Both the position numbers and the translations under genes were made by a program. A stretch of 64,000 nucleotides of DNA. Origin: Alistipes timonensis JC136 (lineage in GTDB: Bacteria > Bacteroidota > Bacteroidia > Bacteroidales > Rikenellaceae). Location of the stretch: positions 62,001 through 126,000 of the forward strand of contig NZ_FNRI01000002.1 in assembly GCF_900107675.1 (NCBI RefSeq), written 5' to 3'. Position 1 is the stretch's first letter; the number at the start of each line of letters is the position of its first letter. Shown here one piece after another: positions 42,214-50,509 of the stretch. The notes under the pieces are model-generated. The model did not search any database, had not been told where the DNA came from, and saw nothing but the letters and a program-made list of their open reading frames with translations.

Positions 42214-43260
42214 ATGGCACAGATCAATTTCGGCGGCGTCGAAGAGAACGTCGTAACCCGCGAAGAATTCCCCCTGAAAAAAGCCCTCGAGGTCCTCAAA
42301 GACGAGACCATCGCCATCATCGGCTACGGCGTGCAGGGCCCCGGCCAATCGCTGAACCTCCGCGACAACGGCTTCAACGTCATCGTCGGCCAGCGCGAAG
42401 GCTCCAAGAGCTGGGACAAGGCCGTCGCCGACGGCTGGGTGCCGGGCAAAACGCTCTTCGGCATCGAGGAGGCCGCCGAGCGCGCCACGATCATCCAATA
42501 CCTGCTGTCCGACGCCGGACAGATCGCCGTATGGCCCGTCATCAAAAAACACCTCGCCCCGGGCAAGGCGCTCTACTTCTCCCACGGCTTCGGCATCACC
42601 TACAAGGAGCGCACGGGCATCGTGCCCCCGCCCGACGTCGACGTGATCCTGATCGCCCCGAAAGGTTCGGGCACGTCGCTGCGCCGGATGTTCCTCCAAG
42701 GGCGCGGCCTCAACTCGAGCTATGCGGTGTTCCAGGACGCAACGGGCCGCGCCTTCGAACGCGTCGTGGCGCTGGGCATCGGCGTCGGCTCGGGCTACCT
42801 CTTCGAGACCGACTTCAAACGCGAGGTCTACTCCGACCTCACGGGCGAGCGCGGCACGCTGATGGGCGCCATTCAGGGCATCTTCGCCGCCCAGTACGAC
42901 ACGCTGCGCGCCAACGGCCACACCCCTTCGGAGGCCTTCAACGAGACCGTCGAGGAATTGACGCAGTCGTTGATGCCGCTCGTGGCCGAAAACGGCATGG
43001 ACTGGATGTACGCCAACTGCTCGACCACGGCCCAGCGCGGTGCGCTCGACTGGTGGAAGAAGTTCCGCGACGCCACGAAACCCGTCTTCGAGGAGCTTTA
43101 CAAAGAGGTGGCCGCCGGTAACGAGGCACAGCGTTCGATCGACCTGAACAGCAAACCCGACTACCGTGAGAAGCTCGACGATGAGCTGCGCGAGATGCGC
43201 GAAAGCGAGATGTGGCAGACCGGCGCCGTGGTGCGCAAACTGCGCCCCGAGAACAACTGA
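42214..43260 (+). CDS. ilvC: Ketol-acid reductoisomerase
   Basis: A 348-residue NAD(P)H enzyme of branched-chain amino-acid synthesis. The Rossmann motif IIGYGVQGPGQSLNLRDNG (about 34-52) is followed by VIVGQREGSKSW, the cofactor-specificity loop, and the C-terminal knotted domain shows ETDFKREVYSDLTGERG with the metal-binding Asp and Glu, and NETVEELTQSL. Length is near the short class with a slightly longer C terminus, as usual in Bacteroidetes. Last gene of the operon; ilvE, ilvA and leu genes are not in the window. Confidence 0.97.
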   Translation: MAQINFGGVEENVVTREEFPLKKALEVLKDETIAIIGYGVQGPGQSLNLRDNGFNVIVGQREGSKSWDKAVADGWVPGKTLFGIEEAAERATIIQYLLSDAGQIAVWPVIKKHLAPGKALYFSHGFGITYKERTGIVPPPDVDVILIAPKGSGTSLRRMFLQGRGLNSSYAVFQDATGRAFERVVALGIGVGSGYLFETDFKREVYSDLTGERGTLMGAIQGIFAAQYDTLRANGHTPSEAFNETVEELTQSLMPLVAENGMDWMYANCSTTAQRGALDWWKKFRDATKPVFEELYKEVAAGNEAQRSIDLNSKPDYREKLDDELREMRESEMWQTGAVVRKLRPENN

Positions 43261-43274
43261 TCCCGATAAACGGA

Positions 43275-43310
43275 CGAAAAAGCCGTCGGCAGCCGCCGAC
43301 GGCTTTTTCG
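43275..43310 (+). terminator. Terminator of the ilv operon
   Basis: A perfect 14-bp stem with a four-base loop (AAAAAGCCGTCGGC against GCCGACGGCTTTTT) between 43277 and 43308 lies 15 bases past the ilvC stop. Confidence 0.92.
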
Positions 43311-43326
43311 TTTTCAGTTTTTTACC

Positions 43327-43334
43327 TATCTTTG
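43327..43334 (+). promoter_or_regulatory. -7 box upstream of the ROK kinase
   Basis: TATCTTTG fits the Bacteroidetes -7 form TAnnTTTG, 35 bases before the ROK ATG. The -33 region here is a T-rich stretch that includes part of the terminator and has no clean TTTG. Confidence 0.6.
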
Positions 43335-43368
43335 CTACATGTAACACCGACAAACTAAACTACTCAAT

Positions 43369-44475
43369 ATGTACAGCCATGACAACCGGGTGGTGATCAC
43401 CCTCGACGCCGGCGGCACGAACCTCGTGTTCGGAGCCATGCAGGCCAACCGATTCATCGTGGAGCCCATCACCCTGCCTTCGCACGCCGAAGACCTCGAC
43501 AAATGCCTTGCGACGATGGTCGAAGGGTTCCGGGCCGTCATCAGCCGCCTTTCGGAAAAACCCGTAGCCATATCTTTCGCATTCCCCGGCCCGGCCGACT
43601 ACCCCAACGGCATTATCGGAGGCTATCTCCCCAATTTCCCGTCGTTCCGCAACGGCGTAGCGCTGGGACCGTTCCTCGAAGCGACGTTCGGCATCCCGGT
43701 CTTCATCAACAACGACGGCGACCTGTTCGCCTACGGCGAGGCGCTGGGCGGAGCCCTGCCTGCGGTCAACGCCCGGCTCGAGGCGCTGAACAGTCCCAAA
43801 CGCTACAAAAACCTCGTGGGTTACACCTTCGGCACGGGCTTCGGCGTGGGCATCGTGGTCGACAACCGCCTCAACCGCGGCGACAACTCGTGCGTCGAGA
43901 CCTTTTGCCTGCGGCACAAGAAGATGCCGGAGATCATCGTCGAGGAGGGCGTGGCCGTGCGCGCCGTGAAGCGGGTCTACGGCGAGCTGGCCAACGATCC
44001 GAACCACGGGCTGGAACCCAAGGACATCTGCGAGATCGCCGACGGCAAACGCCCGGGCAACGTCGAGGCGGCCCGTCAGGCTTTCGCCGAAATGGGCGAA
44101 ATCGCCGGTGACGCCATGGCCACGGCCGTGACGCTGGTGGACGGACTGATCGTCATCGGCGGCGGCATCACCGCAGCCCGCAAGTGGATCATGCCGAGCC
44201 TGCTGAAAGAGCTCCGCTCGAAGATGCACACCCTCTCGGGCGACGAACTGAACCGCGTGCAGATGAAGGTCTACGACCTGGACGACGACGCGGAGTTCCA
44301 GGAGTTCGCCAAAGGCAGCATGCAACCCCTGAAAGTCTACGGCACGGACCGCTATGTGGCCTACGACCCGCAGAAACGCATCGGCGTGACGATCTCGAAG
44401 CTCGGCGCCAGCCAGGCCATCTCGGTCGGCGCATACGCTTTCGCCCTGAGCCAGTTGGACGCACAAAACGCATAA
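43369..44475 (+). CDS. ROK-family sugar kinase
   Basis: A 368-residue ASKHA-fold protein. The ATP phosphate-binding motif is VVITLDAGGTNLVFGAM near residue 8, the sugar-site motif is INNDGDLFAYGEALGG near 115, and VDGLIVIGGGITAA near 260 is the adenosine motif. The usual ROK zinc motif (CxCGxxGC) is absent, so it is a divergent member. No HTH is present, so it is a kinase, not a repressor. The amino-sugar genes downstream suggest a hexose or N-acetylhexosamine substrate; that is inference. Confidence 0.85.
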   Translation: MYSHDNRVVITLDAGGTNLVFGAMQANRFIVEPITLPSHAEDLDKCLATMVEGFRAVISRLSEKPVAISFAFPGPADYPNGIIGGYLPNFPSFRNGVALGPFLEATFGIPVFINNDGDLFAYGEALGGALPAVNARLEALNSPKRYKNLVGYTFGTGFGVGIVVDNRLNRGDNSCVETFCLRHKKMPEIIVEEGVAVRAVKRVYGELANDPNHGLEPKDICEIADGKRPGNVEAARQAFAEMGEIAGDAMATAVTLVDGLIVIGGGITAARKWIMPSLLKELRSKMHTLSGDELNRVQMKVYDLDDDAEFQEFAKGSMQPLKVYGTDRYVAYDPQKRIGVTISKLGASQAISVGAYAFALSQLDAQNA

Positions 44476-44518
44476 ACAGCCGGCCCCGAACCGGAACCAA
44501 CAGAATCAGCCGTTATCC

Positions 44519-44595
44519 AAGTCCCCTCCGAGGAGGGGATTTAGGGGAGGGTCAGACTTGTAAACGACGCCGGAGGCGGCGAATACAGCCGGCTG
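44519..44595 (+). repeat. Dispersed two-hairpin element, copy B (upstream of manA)
   Basis: A 77-base element: hairpin CCCCTCC-GA-GGAGGGG, spacer with GGGTCAGACTTGTAAACGAC, second hairpin GCCGGAGGCGGC, tail AATACAGCCGGC. It matches copy C almost base for base in the spacer (18 bases identical). It ends about 40 bases before the isomerase ATG and has the same orientation as that gene. Confidence 0.82.
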
Positions 44596-44634
44596 ATACG
44601 AACGAACGTTATAAAAAGCAATATAGGACAAACT

Positions 44635-45600
44635 ATGTATAAGTTTCAACCGATTCTGAAATCGCTGATCTGGGGCGGCGACAAAATAGCCCCTTATAAA
44701 CAGATCGAGACCTCGCAGCAGCAGGTCGGCGAGAGCTGGGAGCTCTCGGGCGTGAAAGGCAACGAATCCGTGGTCGCCGAAGGTCCCGAGGCCGGGACCA
44801 CGCTGCCCGAACTGATCGCCCGCCACGGAGCCGGATTGCTGGGCGCGAAGAATTTCGAACGCTTCGGCGAGGAGTTCCCGCTGCTCATCAAATTCATCGA
44901 CGCCCGGCAGGACCTCTCGATCCAGGTTCACCCCAACGACGAGCTGGCCTGGGAGCGCCACCAGTCCAAAGGCAAGACCGAAATGTGGTATGTCGTGGCC
45001 GCCGACAAGGGGGCGCACCTCCGTTCGGGATTCTCGAAGCAGGTGACACCCGCCGAATACGCCGCCAGCGTCGCCGACAACACCATCACCGACATTCTCG
45101 CCGACTACGAAATCCACCCGGGCGACGTTTTCTTCCTGCCCGCAGGGCGCATACACTCGATCGGCGCCGGGGCGTTCATCGCCGAAATCCAGCAGACCTC
45201 GAACATCACCTACCGCATCTACGACTTCAACCGCCGCGATGCCGACGGCAACACCCGCGAACTGCACACCGAGCTGGCGAAGGAGGCCATCGACTACACC
45301 GTGCTGCCCGACTACCGGACGCATTACGAGGCCGTGCAGAACAGCCGTGTGGAGCTGGTTTCATGCCCCTATTTCACCACGTCGCTGCTGGACCTGACCG
45401 CTCCCGAGACGCTGGACCTCGCCGACCTCGACTCGTTCGTCGTGGCGATCTGCATCGAGGGCCGCGGCACGATCGCCGACGACAGCGGCGCGGAGGTCTC
45501 CGTGCATCAGGGCGAGACGGTGCTGATCCCCGCTTCGGCCGGGTCGCTCGCGTTCACGCCCGACGGCGCGATGAAGCTGCTGACGAGCTGGATCGGATAA
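44635..45600 (+). CDS. manA: Class I mannose-6-phosphate isomerase
   Basis: A 321-residue zinc enzyme interconverting mannose 6-phosphate and fructose 6-phosphate. Zinc ligands are visible: Q97 and H99 (SIQVHPND), E116 (KTEMWYV) and H174 (PAGRIHSIGAG). WGGDKIAPYKQ at the start is family-typical. It is the short bacterial form with a small C-terminal cupin-like domain. A strong terminator follows, and the next gene has its own promoter. Confidence 0.93.
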   Translation: MYKFQPILKSLIWGGDKIAPYKQIETSQQQVGESWELSGVKGNESVVAEGPEAGTTLPELIARHGAGLLGAKNFERFGEEFPLLIKFIDARQDLSIQVHPNDELAWERHQSKGKTEMWYVVAADKGAHLRSGFSKQVTPAEYAASVADNTITDILADYEIHPGDVFFLPAGRIHSIGAGAFIAEIQQTSNITYRIYDFNRRDADGNTRELHTELAKEAIDYTVLPDYRTHYEAVQNSRVELVSCPYFTTSLLDLTAPETLDLADLDSFVVAICIEGRGTIADDSGAEVSVHQGETVLIPASAGSLAFTPDGAMKLLTSWIG

Positions 45601-45630
45601 TCCGGACGCATCACGATCAAATAACACAAC

Positions 45631-45674
45631 CCGAAAAAGCCTGCCTTTCTTTGGAAAGCGCAGGCTTTTTCGGG
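45631..45674 (+). terminator. Terminator of manA
   Basis: A long stem (CCCGAAAAAGCCTGC against GCAGGCTTTTTCGGG) with a 14-base loop between 45632 and 45674. The inner loop can pair further (CTTTC with GAAAG). Confidence 0.9.
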
Positions 45675-45682
45675 ATTGCAGG

Positions 45683-45713
45683 TTGCAAGTCTGCGTTCTT
45701 TTCAGTAACTTTG
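45683..45713 (+). promoter_or_regulatory. Promoter of the phosphotransferase/CBM9-like pair
   Basis: TTG (45683-45685) and TAACTTTG (45706-45713) spaced by 20 bases match the Bacteroidetes form, 35 bases before the ATG at 45749. Confidence 0.8.
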
Positions 45714-45748
45714 GGGTTGCAATCAGAACCTAACATCCAAACTACCTT

Positions 45749-46846
45749 ATGAAGGCAGAATTACAGAAAATCGCGTCTCAGTTTGCCCTGGAGGGCGCTA
45801 TCGCGGCAATCGACTCGCTGGGCGAGGGTTTTATCAACGACACCTTCATCGTCCGCACCGAAGGCGATGCCCCCGACTACATCCTCCAGCGGAAGAATAA
45901 GAACATCTTCCCCGACGTTCCGGCCATGATGGAGAACATCCGCAAGGTCACGGATCACATCCGCCGCGGCGTCGTGGCCGAGGGAGGCGATCCCCGGCGC
46001 GAAGTGATGACGATCGTCCCGACCCACGACGGCAAATACTATTTCGTGGATTCGCAGGGCGACTACTGGGCCGTATCGGTCTTCATCGGCGACACGACTG
46101 CCTACAACAAGGCGGACTCCCCGGAGCTGGCCCGCAAGGGCGGCGAGGGCATCGGCAAGTTCCAGGCCCAGCTGGCGGACTTCACCGAGCCGCTGGCTGA
46201 GACGATCAAAGGTTTTCACAACATCCGTCACCGTTTCGTGCAGTGGGACGAGGCCCTATGCCGCGACGCCGCAGGGCGCGTGAAGGATCTGACGGAGGAG
46301 ATCGGCTGGATCGAGTCGCGGCGCGGCGAGATGCTCGGGTTCTGGTCAAAGGTCGAGGACGGCACGATCCCCACGCGGGTGACGCACAACGACACGAAGA
46401 TCAACAACATCCTCTTCGACAAGAAGGGCGAGGTGCTGTGCGCCATCGACCTCGATACGGTGATGAACTCCACGTCGCTGAACGACTTCGGCGACGCCAT
46501 CCGTTCCTATGCCAACACAGGCGAGGAGGACGACCGCGACCTTTCGCGCGTGGGCATGTCGCTCGACATGTTCCGCGCATACACCGAGGGCTATCTCTCG
46601 CAGCGGGCGAAACAGCTGACCGCGCCGGAGATCGACCACCTGGCCTTCTCGGCGCGCTACATCACGTTCGAACAGGTTTTGCGCTTCCTGATGGATTACA
46701 TCGACGGCGACACCTATTATAAGATCAAATACCCCGAGCACAACCTCGTACGTACACGTGCCCAGTACAAGCTGCTCCGCAGCATGGAGGAGCAGTACGG
46801 CACGATGTGTGACATCGTACGGGAAACGGTGGCCAAATACAGGTAA
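45749..46846 (+). CDS. APH-fold phosphotransferase (N-acetylhexosamine kinase-like)
   Basis: A 365-residue protein kinase-like-fold phosphotransferase. The catalytic loop is VTHNDTKINNILFD near residue 212 and the metal-binding Asp is in CAIDLDTVM near 233. N-terminal GEGFINDTFIV and YILQRKN hold the nucleotide site and the ATP-binding Lys. Proteins with this length and pattern in Bacteroidetes and bifidobacteria act on sugars, for example N-acetylhexosamine 1-kinase NahK, not on antibiotics. The setting with NagB-type genes supports an amino-sugar substrate, but the exact sugar is unproven. Confidence 0.8.
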   Translation: MKAELQKIASQFALEGAIAAIDSLGEGFINDTFIVRTEGDAPDYILQRKNKNIFPDVPAMMENIRKVTDHIRRGVVAEGGDPRREVMTIVPTHDGKYYFVDSQGDYWAVSVFIGDTTAYNKADSPELARKGGEGIGKFQAQLADFTEPLAETIKGFHNIRHRFVQWDEALCRDAAGRVKDLTEEIGWIESRRGEMLGFWSKVEDGTIPTRVTHNDTKINNILFDKKGEVLCAIDLDTVMNSTSLNDFGDAIRSYANTGEEDDRDLSRVGMSLDMFRAYTEGYLSQRAKQLTAPEIDHLAFSARYITFEQVLRFLMDYIDGDTYYKIKYPEHNLVRTRAQYKLLRSMEEQYGTMCDIVRETVAKYR

Positions 46847-46849
46847 GCT

Positions 46850-47497
46850 ATGGAAGTTCGCAAAATCACAGGCATCTCGCCCGACGACCGGGCAGCCGTG
46901 GAGCAGGCCTTCGCGGAGATCAACCCCTGCCACATCGCATGCTGCAACTGGCCCGGGGAATTCCCCTATGCGCCGGAGGTATCGTTCCGCATGTTCCACA
47001 CGGGCGACTGGCTGCTGCTGCGCTTCGACGTCGCGGAGAACTACACGGCGGCGCTGGTCACCGAGGACAACGGCCAGGTCTGGACCGATTCGTGCGTGGA
47101 GTTCTTCATCGCCCCCGACGAGGGGTTGTACTACAATTTCGAAACCACCTGCATCGGGCGGATGCTTCTCGCGGGGCGCAAGGCGCGGAACGAAGACCTG
47201 CAATACGCCCCGGCGGAGGTGCTGGCAGGCGTAAAACGCTTCACGACGTTCCCCTTCGGCGAACCGTTCGCCGAACGCGAGGGCGACAACCGCTGGTCGC
47301 TGACGCTGGCCATTCCCCCGCAGGCGCTTTTCCGCCATGCGCTGACGGACTGGAGCGGCTTCGAGGCCCGCATGAACCTCTACAAGTGCGGCGATAAGCT
47401 CTCGCACCCCCATTTTCTGTCGTGGAGGCCCATACGGACGGAAAAACCCGATTTCCACCGCCCCGAGTTTTTCGAAGCGGTGACGTTTGAAAAGTAA
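46850..47497 (+). CDS. Cytoplasmic CBM9-like protein
   Basis: A 215-residue protein with the fold marks of the carbohydrate-binding family 9-like group: CHIACCNWPGEFPYAPEVSF, WLLLRFDVAENYTAALVTED, and VWTDSCVEFFIAPDEGLYYN. There is no signal peptide, unusual since most CBM9 domains are secreted. It starts three bases after the phosphotransferase stop, so it is translationally coupled and may bind the same sugar or its phosphate. Confidence 0.78.
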   Translation: MEVRKITGISPDDRAAVEQAFAEINPCHIACCNWPGEFPYAPEVSFRMFHTGDWLLLRFDVAENYTAALVTEDNGQVWTDSCVEFFIAPDEGLYYNFETTCIGRMLLAGRKARNEDLQYAPAEVLAGVKRFTTFPFGEPFAEREGDNRWSLTLAIPPQALFRHALTDWSGFEARMNLYKCGDKLSHPHFLSWRPIRTEKPDFHRPEFFEAVTFEK

Positions 47498-47550
47498 ACG
47501 GCTAAAAGTGAAAAGCTAAAAACTGAGAGACAATCCGGTCGCGTCGCGAC

Positions 47551-47627
47551 AAGCCCCTCCCGAGGGAGGGGTTTGGGGTGGGGTCAGACTTGTAAACGAC
47601 GCCAACGGCGGCGACAACACCGATCGG
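47551..47627 (+). repeat. Dispersed two-hairpin element, copy C (upstream of the NagB fusion)
   Basis: A 77-base element: hairpin GCCCCTCCC-GA-GGGAGGGGT, spacer GGGTCAGACTTGTAAACGAC, second hairpin GCCAACGGCGGC, tail ACAACACCGATCGG. It lies 44 bases before the ATG at 47671 and points the same way as that gene. Confidence 0.82.
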
Positions 47628-47670
47628 CAGCAAACCGACAGATAGAAAGGCTAACAAATTACATAAACGT

Positions 47671-49620
47671 ATGAACAACAAGTATTCCCTGCCCAAAGAC
47701 GGCGGATTGATTGCCGAATCGGTCCCCCGCGACATCATTCACCGCTACGAAAAAATCCTTACGCGGGTCTATGAAAACGAATACGAAGGCGTGCAGTACG
47801 TCGCCGACAACATCGTCAAGGCGATCCGCACCTACAACGAGCTACACTGCTCGAACGAGGTCTACGAAGAGTCGCAGCCCTTCGTGCTGGGTCTCACGAC
47901 GGGACGCACCCCGCTGGGCCTTTACCGCGAGCTGGTGAAACGCCACGAGGAGGGACAGATCAGCTTCCGCAACGTGGCCGTATACAGCCTCGACGAGTTC
48001 TACCCGATCCGATCGACCGAGCAGCAGAGCCGCAACTACCGCATCCACGAGGAGTTCCTCAACCACATCGACATCCTGCCCGAGAACGTACACATTCCCG
48101 ACGGCACGATGTCCGAGGACAAGGTCTCGGAGTACTGCGCGTCGTACGACCACTCGGTGCGCCGCATCGACCTGATGATTATAGGCGTGGGCGAGGACGG
48201 GCAGATCGGCTTCAACGAGCCGGGCTCCTACTCGCGTTCGCGCACGCGGCTAGTGCAGCTCACCTACAACACCCGCAAGATTCAGTCGGGGGCCTTCTTC
48301 GGGCTGGAGAACACCCCCAAGATGGCGATCACGATGGGTATCGACACGATCATGCGCGCCGACCGCATCATCCTGATGGCCTGGGGCGAAGAGAAGGCGC
48401 ACATCGTGCAGAAGGTCGTCGAGGGCGAGATCACGGGACAGGTTCCCGCCTCGTACCTGCAGGCGCACTCGAATATCGAGGTGGTGATCGACGAGAACGC
48501 CGCGCAGCTTTTGACCCGCGAGCAGACGCCGTGGCTGGTGGGACCGTGCGACTGGACGCCGAAATTCGTCCGCAAAGCCGTGGTATGGCTTTGCGGCGTG
48601 GTCCAGAAGCCGATCCTGAAGCTCACCTACAAGGACTACATCGAGAACTCGCTGGGTGAACTGCTCGAACAGGGCCGCCCCTTCGACCAGATCAACATCG
48701 ACGTTTTCAACGACCTCCAGCACACCATCTCGGGATGGCCGGGCGGCAAACCCAACGCCGACGACTCGACGCGCCCCGTCCCCTCGTCGCCGTTCCCCAA
48801 GCGGGTCGTCATCTTCTCGCCCCACCCCGACGACGACGTGATCTCGATGGGCGGTACGTTCATCCGCCTCGTCCAGCAGGGCCACGACGTACACGTGGCC
48901 TACGAGACTTCGGGCAACGTGGCCGTGCATGACGACGTCGTGCTGCAGAACATCGACACGGCCCGCGAACTGGGCTTCGGCAACCACTACGCCGAGGTCG
49001 AGCAGGTTATCGCCACCAAGAAGAAGGGCCAACCCGAGCCGCGCGCGCTGCTCGACCTGAAAGGCGCCATCCGCCGCGCCGAGGCACGCGCCGCCGTGCG
49101 TTCGTTCGGCCTGAACCCCGACACCAACGCCCACTTCCTCAACCTGCCGTTCTACGAGACGGGCGGCATCAAAAAGGGCCTGCTCACGGAAAAGGACATC
49201 GACATCATCGTCAAACTGCTGCGCGAGATCAAACCTCACCAGATCTACGCCGCCGGCGACCTGGCCGATCCCCACGGCACGCACCGTACGGCCATGGAGG
49301 CCATCCTCGGGGCGCTCGATGTGGTGAAGGACGACGAGTGGCTGAAAGAGTGCCATCTATGGCTCTACCGCGGCGCGTGGATGGAGTGGGACCTCGGCAT
49401 GGTGGACATGGCCGTGCCCCTGTCGCCCGACGAGCTGATCATGAAGCGCCACGCCATCTACCGCCACCTCTCGCAGAAGGACATCATGCCCTTCCCGGGC
49501 AGCGATCCCCGCGAGTTCTGGCAGCGGGCCGAAGAACGCACGCAGAACACCGCACGGCTCTACGACCGGCTCGGCATGGCCGAATACCAGGCTATCGAGG
49601 TCTTCGTAAAAATGTTCTAA
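47671..49620 (+). CDS. NagB-like/PIG-L (LmbE-like) deacetylase fusion
   Basis: A 649-residue two-domain protein. Residues about 40-330 are a glucosamine-6-phosphate deaminase-like domain (FVLGLTTGRTPLGLYRELVK, VYSLDEFYPI). Residues about 375-640 are a PIG-L/LmbE zinc deacetylase-like domain, with metal motif FSPHPDDDVISMGG from about 383 and DPHGTHRTAMEA near 533. In the NagB part the active-site motif reads GVGEDGQIGFNEP, so the catalytic His of GxDGHIAFNEP is Gln here. The fusion is known in Bacteroidetes. It would couple N-deacetylation with deamination or act as a regulator. nagB follows after 19 bases. Confidence 0.92.
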   Translation: MNNKYSLPKDGGLIAESVPRDIIHRYEKILTRVYENEYEGVQYVADNIVKAIRTYNELHCSNEVYEESQPFVLGLTTGRTPLGLYRELVKRHEEGQISFRNVAVYSLDEFYPIRSTEQQSRNYRIHEEFLNHIDILPENVHIPDGTMSEDKVSEYCASYDHSVRRIDLMIIGVGEDGQIGFNEPGSYSRSRTRLVQLTYNTRKIQSGAFFGLENTPKMAITMGIDTIMRADRIILMAWGEEKAHIVQKVVEGEITGQVPASYLQAHSNIEVVIDENAAQLLTREQTPWLVGPCDWTPKFVRKAVVWLCGVVQKPILKLTYKDYIENSLGELLEQGRPFDQINIDVFNDLQHTISGWPGGKPNADDSTRPVPSSPFPKRVVIFSPHPDDDVISMGGTFIRLVQQGHDVHVAYETSGNVAVHDDVVLQNIDTARELGFGNHYAEVEQVIATKKKGQPEPRALLDLKGAIRRAEARAAVRSFGLNPDTNAHFLNLPFYETGGIKKGLLTEKDIDIIVKLLREIKPHQIYAAGDLADPHGTHRTAMEAILGALDVVKDDEWLKECHLWLYRGAWMEWDLGMVDMAVPLSPDELIMKRHAIYRHLSQKDIMPFPGSDPREFWQRAEERTQNTARLYDRLGMAEYQAIEVFVKMF

Positions 49621-49639
49621 CCCCAAACCGTTTACAACC

Positions 49640-50440
49640 ATGCGTTTAATCATCGAAAATACACCGCAGCAAGTCGCCCAGTGGGCCGCCAACTACATCA
49701 TCCAACAGATCAAGGCCAAGGAGCAGGTGACCAAGTCGCCGTTCGTGCTGGGCCTCCCGACGGGCTCGACCCCGCTGGAAACCTACAAGGAGCTGATCCG
49801 CCGCCACAAGACCGGCGAGGTGTCGTTCAGGAACGTCATCACGTTCAACATGGACGAGTATGTGGGGCTTCCCGAGGAGCACCCCGAGAGCTATCACTCG
49901 TTCATGTGGAACAACTTCTTCAAACACGTCGACATCAAGCCCGAAAACGTCAACATCCTCGACGGCAATGCCGAAGACCTGGTGAAGGAGTGTGCCGACT
50001 ACGAGGCCCGCATCGTCGAGGCCGGGGGCATCGACCTTTTCATGGGCGGCGTCGGCGAGGACGGGCACATCGCATTCAACGAACCCTTCTCGTCGCTCAA
50101 CTCGCGCACACGCATCAAAACCCTGACGCAGGACACGATCCAGGTCAACGCCCGCTTCTTCGGCGGCGACACGACCCTCGTACCGAAGACCGCGCTGACG
50201 GTCGGCGTGGGTACGGTGCTGTCGGCCAAGAAGGTGCTGATCCTCGCCACGGGACATAAGAAAGCCCGCGCGGTACGCCACGGCGTCGAAGGCTCGTACA
50301 ACCACCAGTGGACCGTCTCGGCACTGCAGGTGCATCCCAACGGCATCCTCGTATGCGACGATCCGGCCGCCGAGGAGCTGCGCGTAGCCACCTACCGTTA
50401 TTTCAAGGACATCGAGCGGGAAAACCTGATCTCGAAATAG
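49640..50440 (+). CDS. nagB: Glucosamine-6-phosphate deaminase
   Basis: A 266-residue enzyme turning glucosamine 6-phosphate into fructose 6-phosphate and ammonia. It matches E. coli NagB: MRLIIENTPQQVAQWAANYI, LGLPTGSTPLETYKELIRRH, FNMDEYVGLPEEHPESYHSF, and the intact active-site motif GVGEDGHIAFNEPFSSLNSR. Here the catalytic His is present, in contrast with the upstream fusion. It is the last gene of this transcript, ending at a strong terminator. Confidence 0.97.
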   Translation: MRLIIENTPQQVAQWAANYIIQQIKAKEQVTKSPFVLGLPTGSTPLETYKELIRRHKTGEVSFRNVITFNMDEYVGLPEEHPESYHSFMWNNFFKHVDIKPENVNILDGNAEDLVKECADYEARIVEAGGIDLFMGGVGEDGHIAFNEPFSSLNSRTRIKTLTQDTIQVNARFFGGDTTLVPKTALTVGVGTVLSAKKVLILATGHKKARAVRHGVEGSYNHQWTVSALQVHPNGILVCDDPAAEELRVATYRYFKDIERENLISK

Positions 50441-50458
50441 GGACGACACCCCGATACG

Positions 50459-50497
50459 AAAAATCCCGCACTCATCGCAGAGTGCGGGATTTTCGTT
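50459..50497. terminator. Terminator between nagB and the GH106 gene
   Basis: A perfect stem (AAAATCCCGCACTC against GAGTGCGGGATTTT) with a six-base loop, in 50461-50494. A-rich on the left and T-rich on the right, it can serve the two convergent genes. Confidence 0.9.
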
Positions 50498-50509
50498 TGC
50501 AGACAGGCT

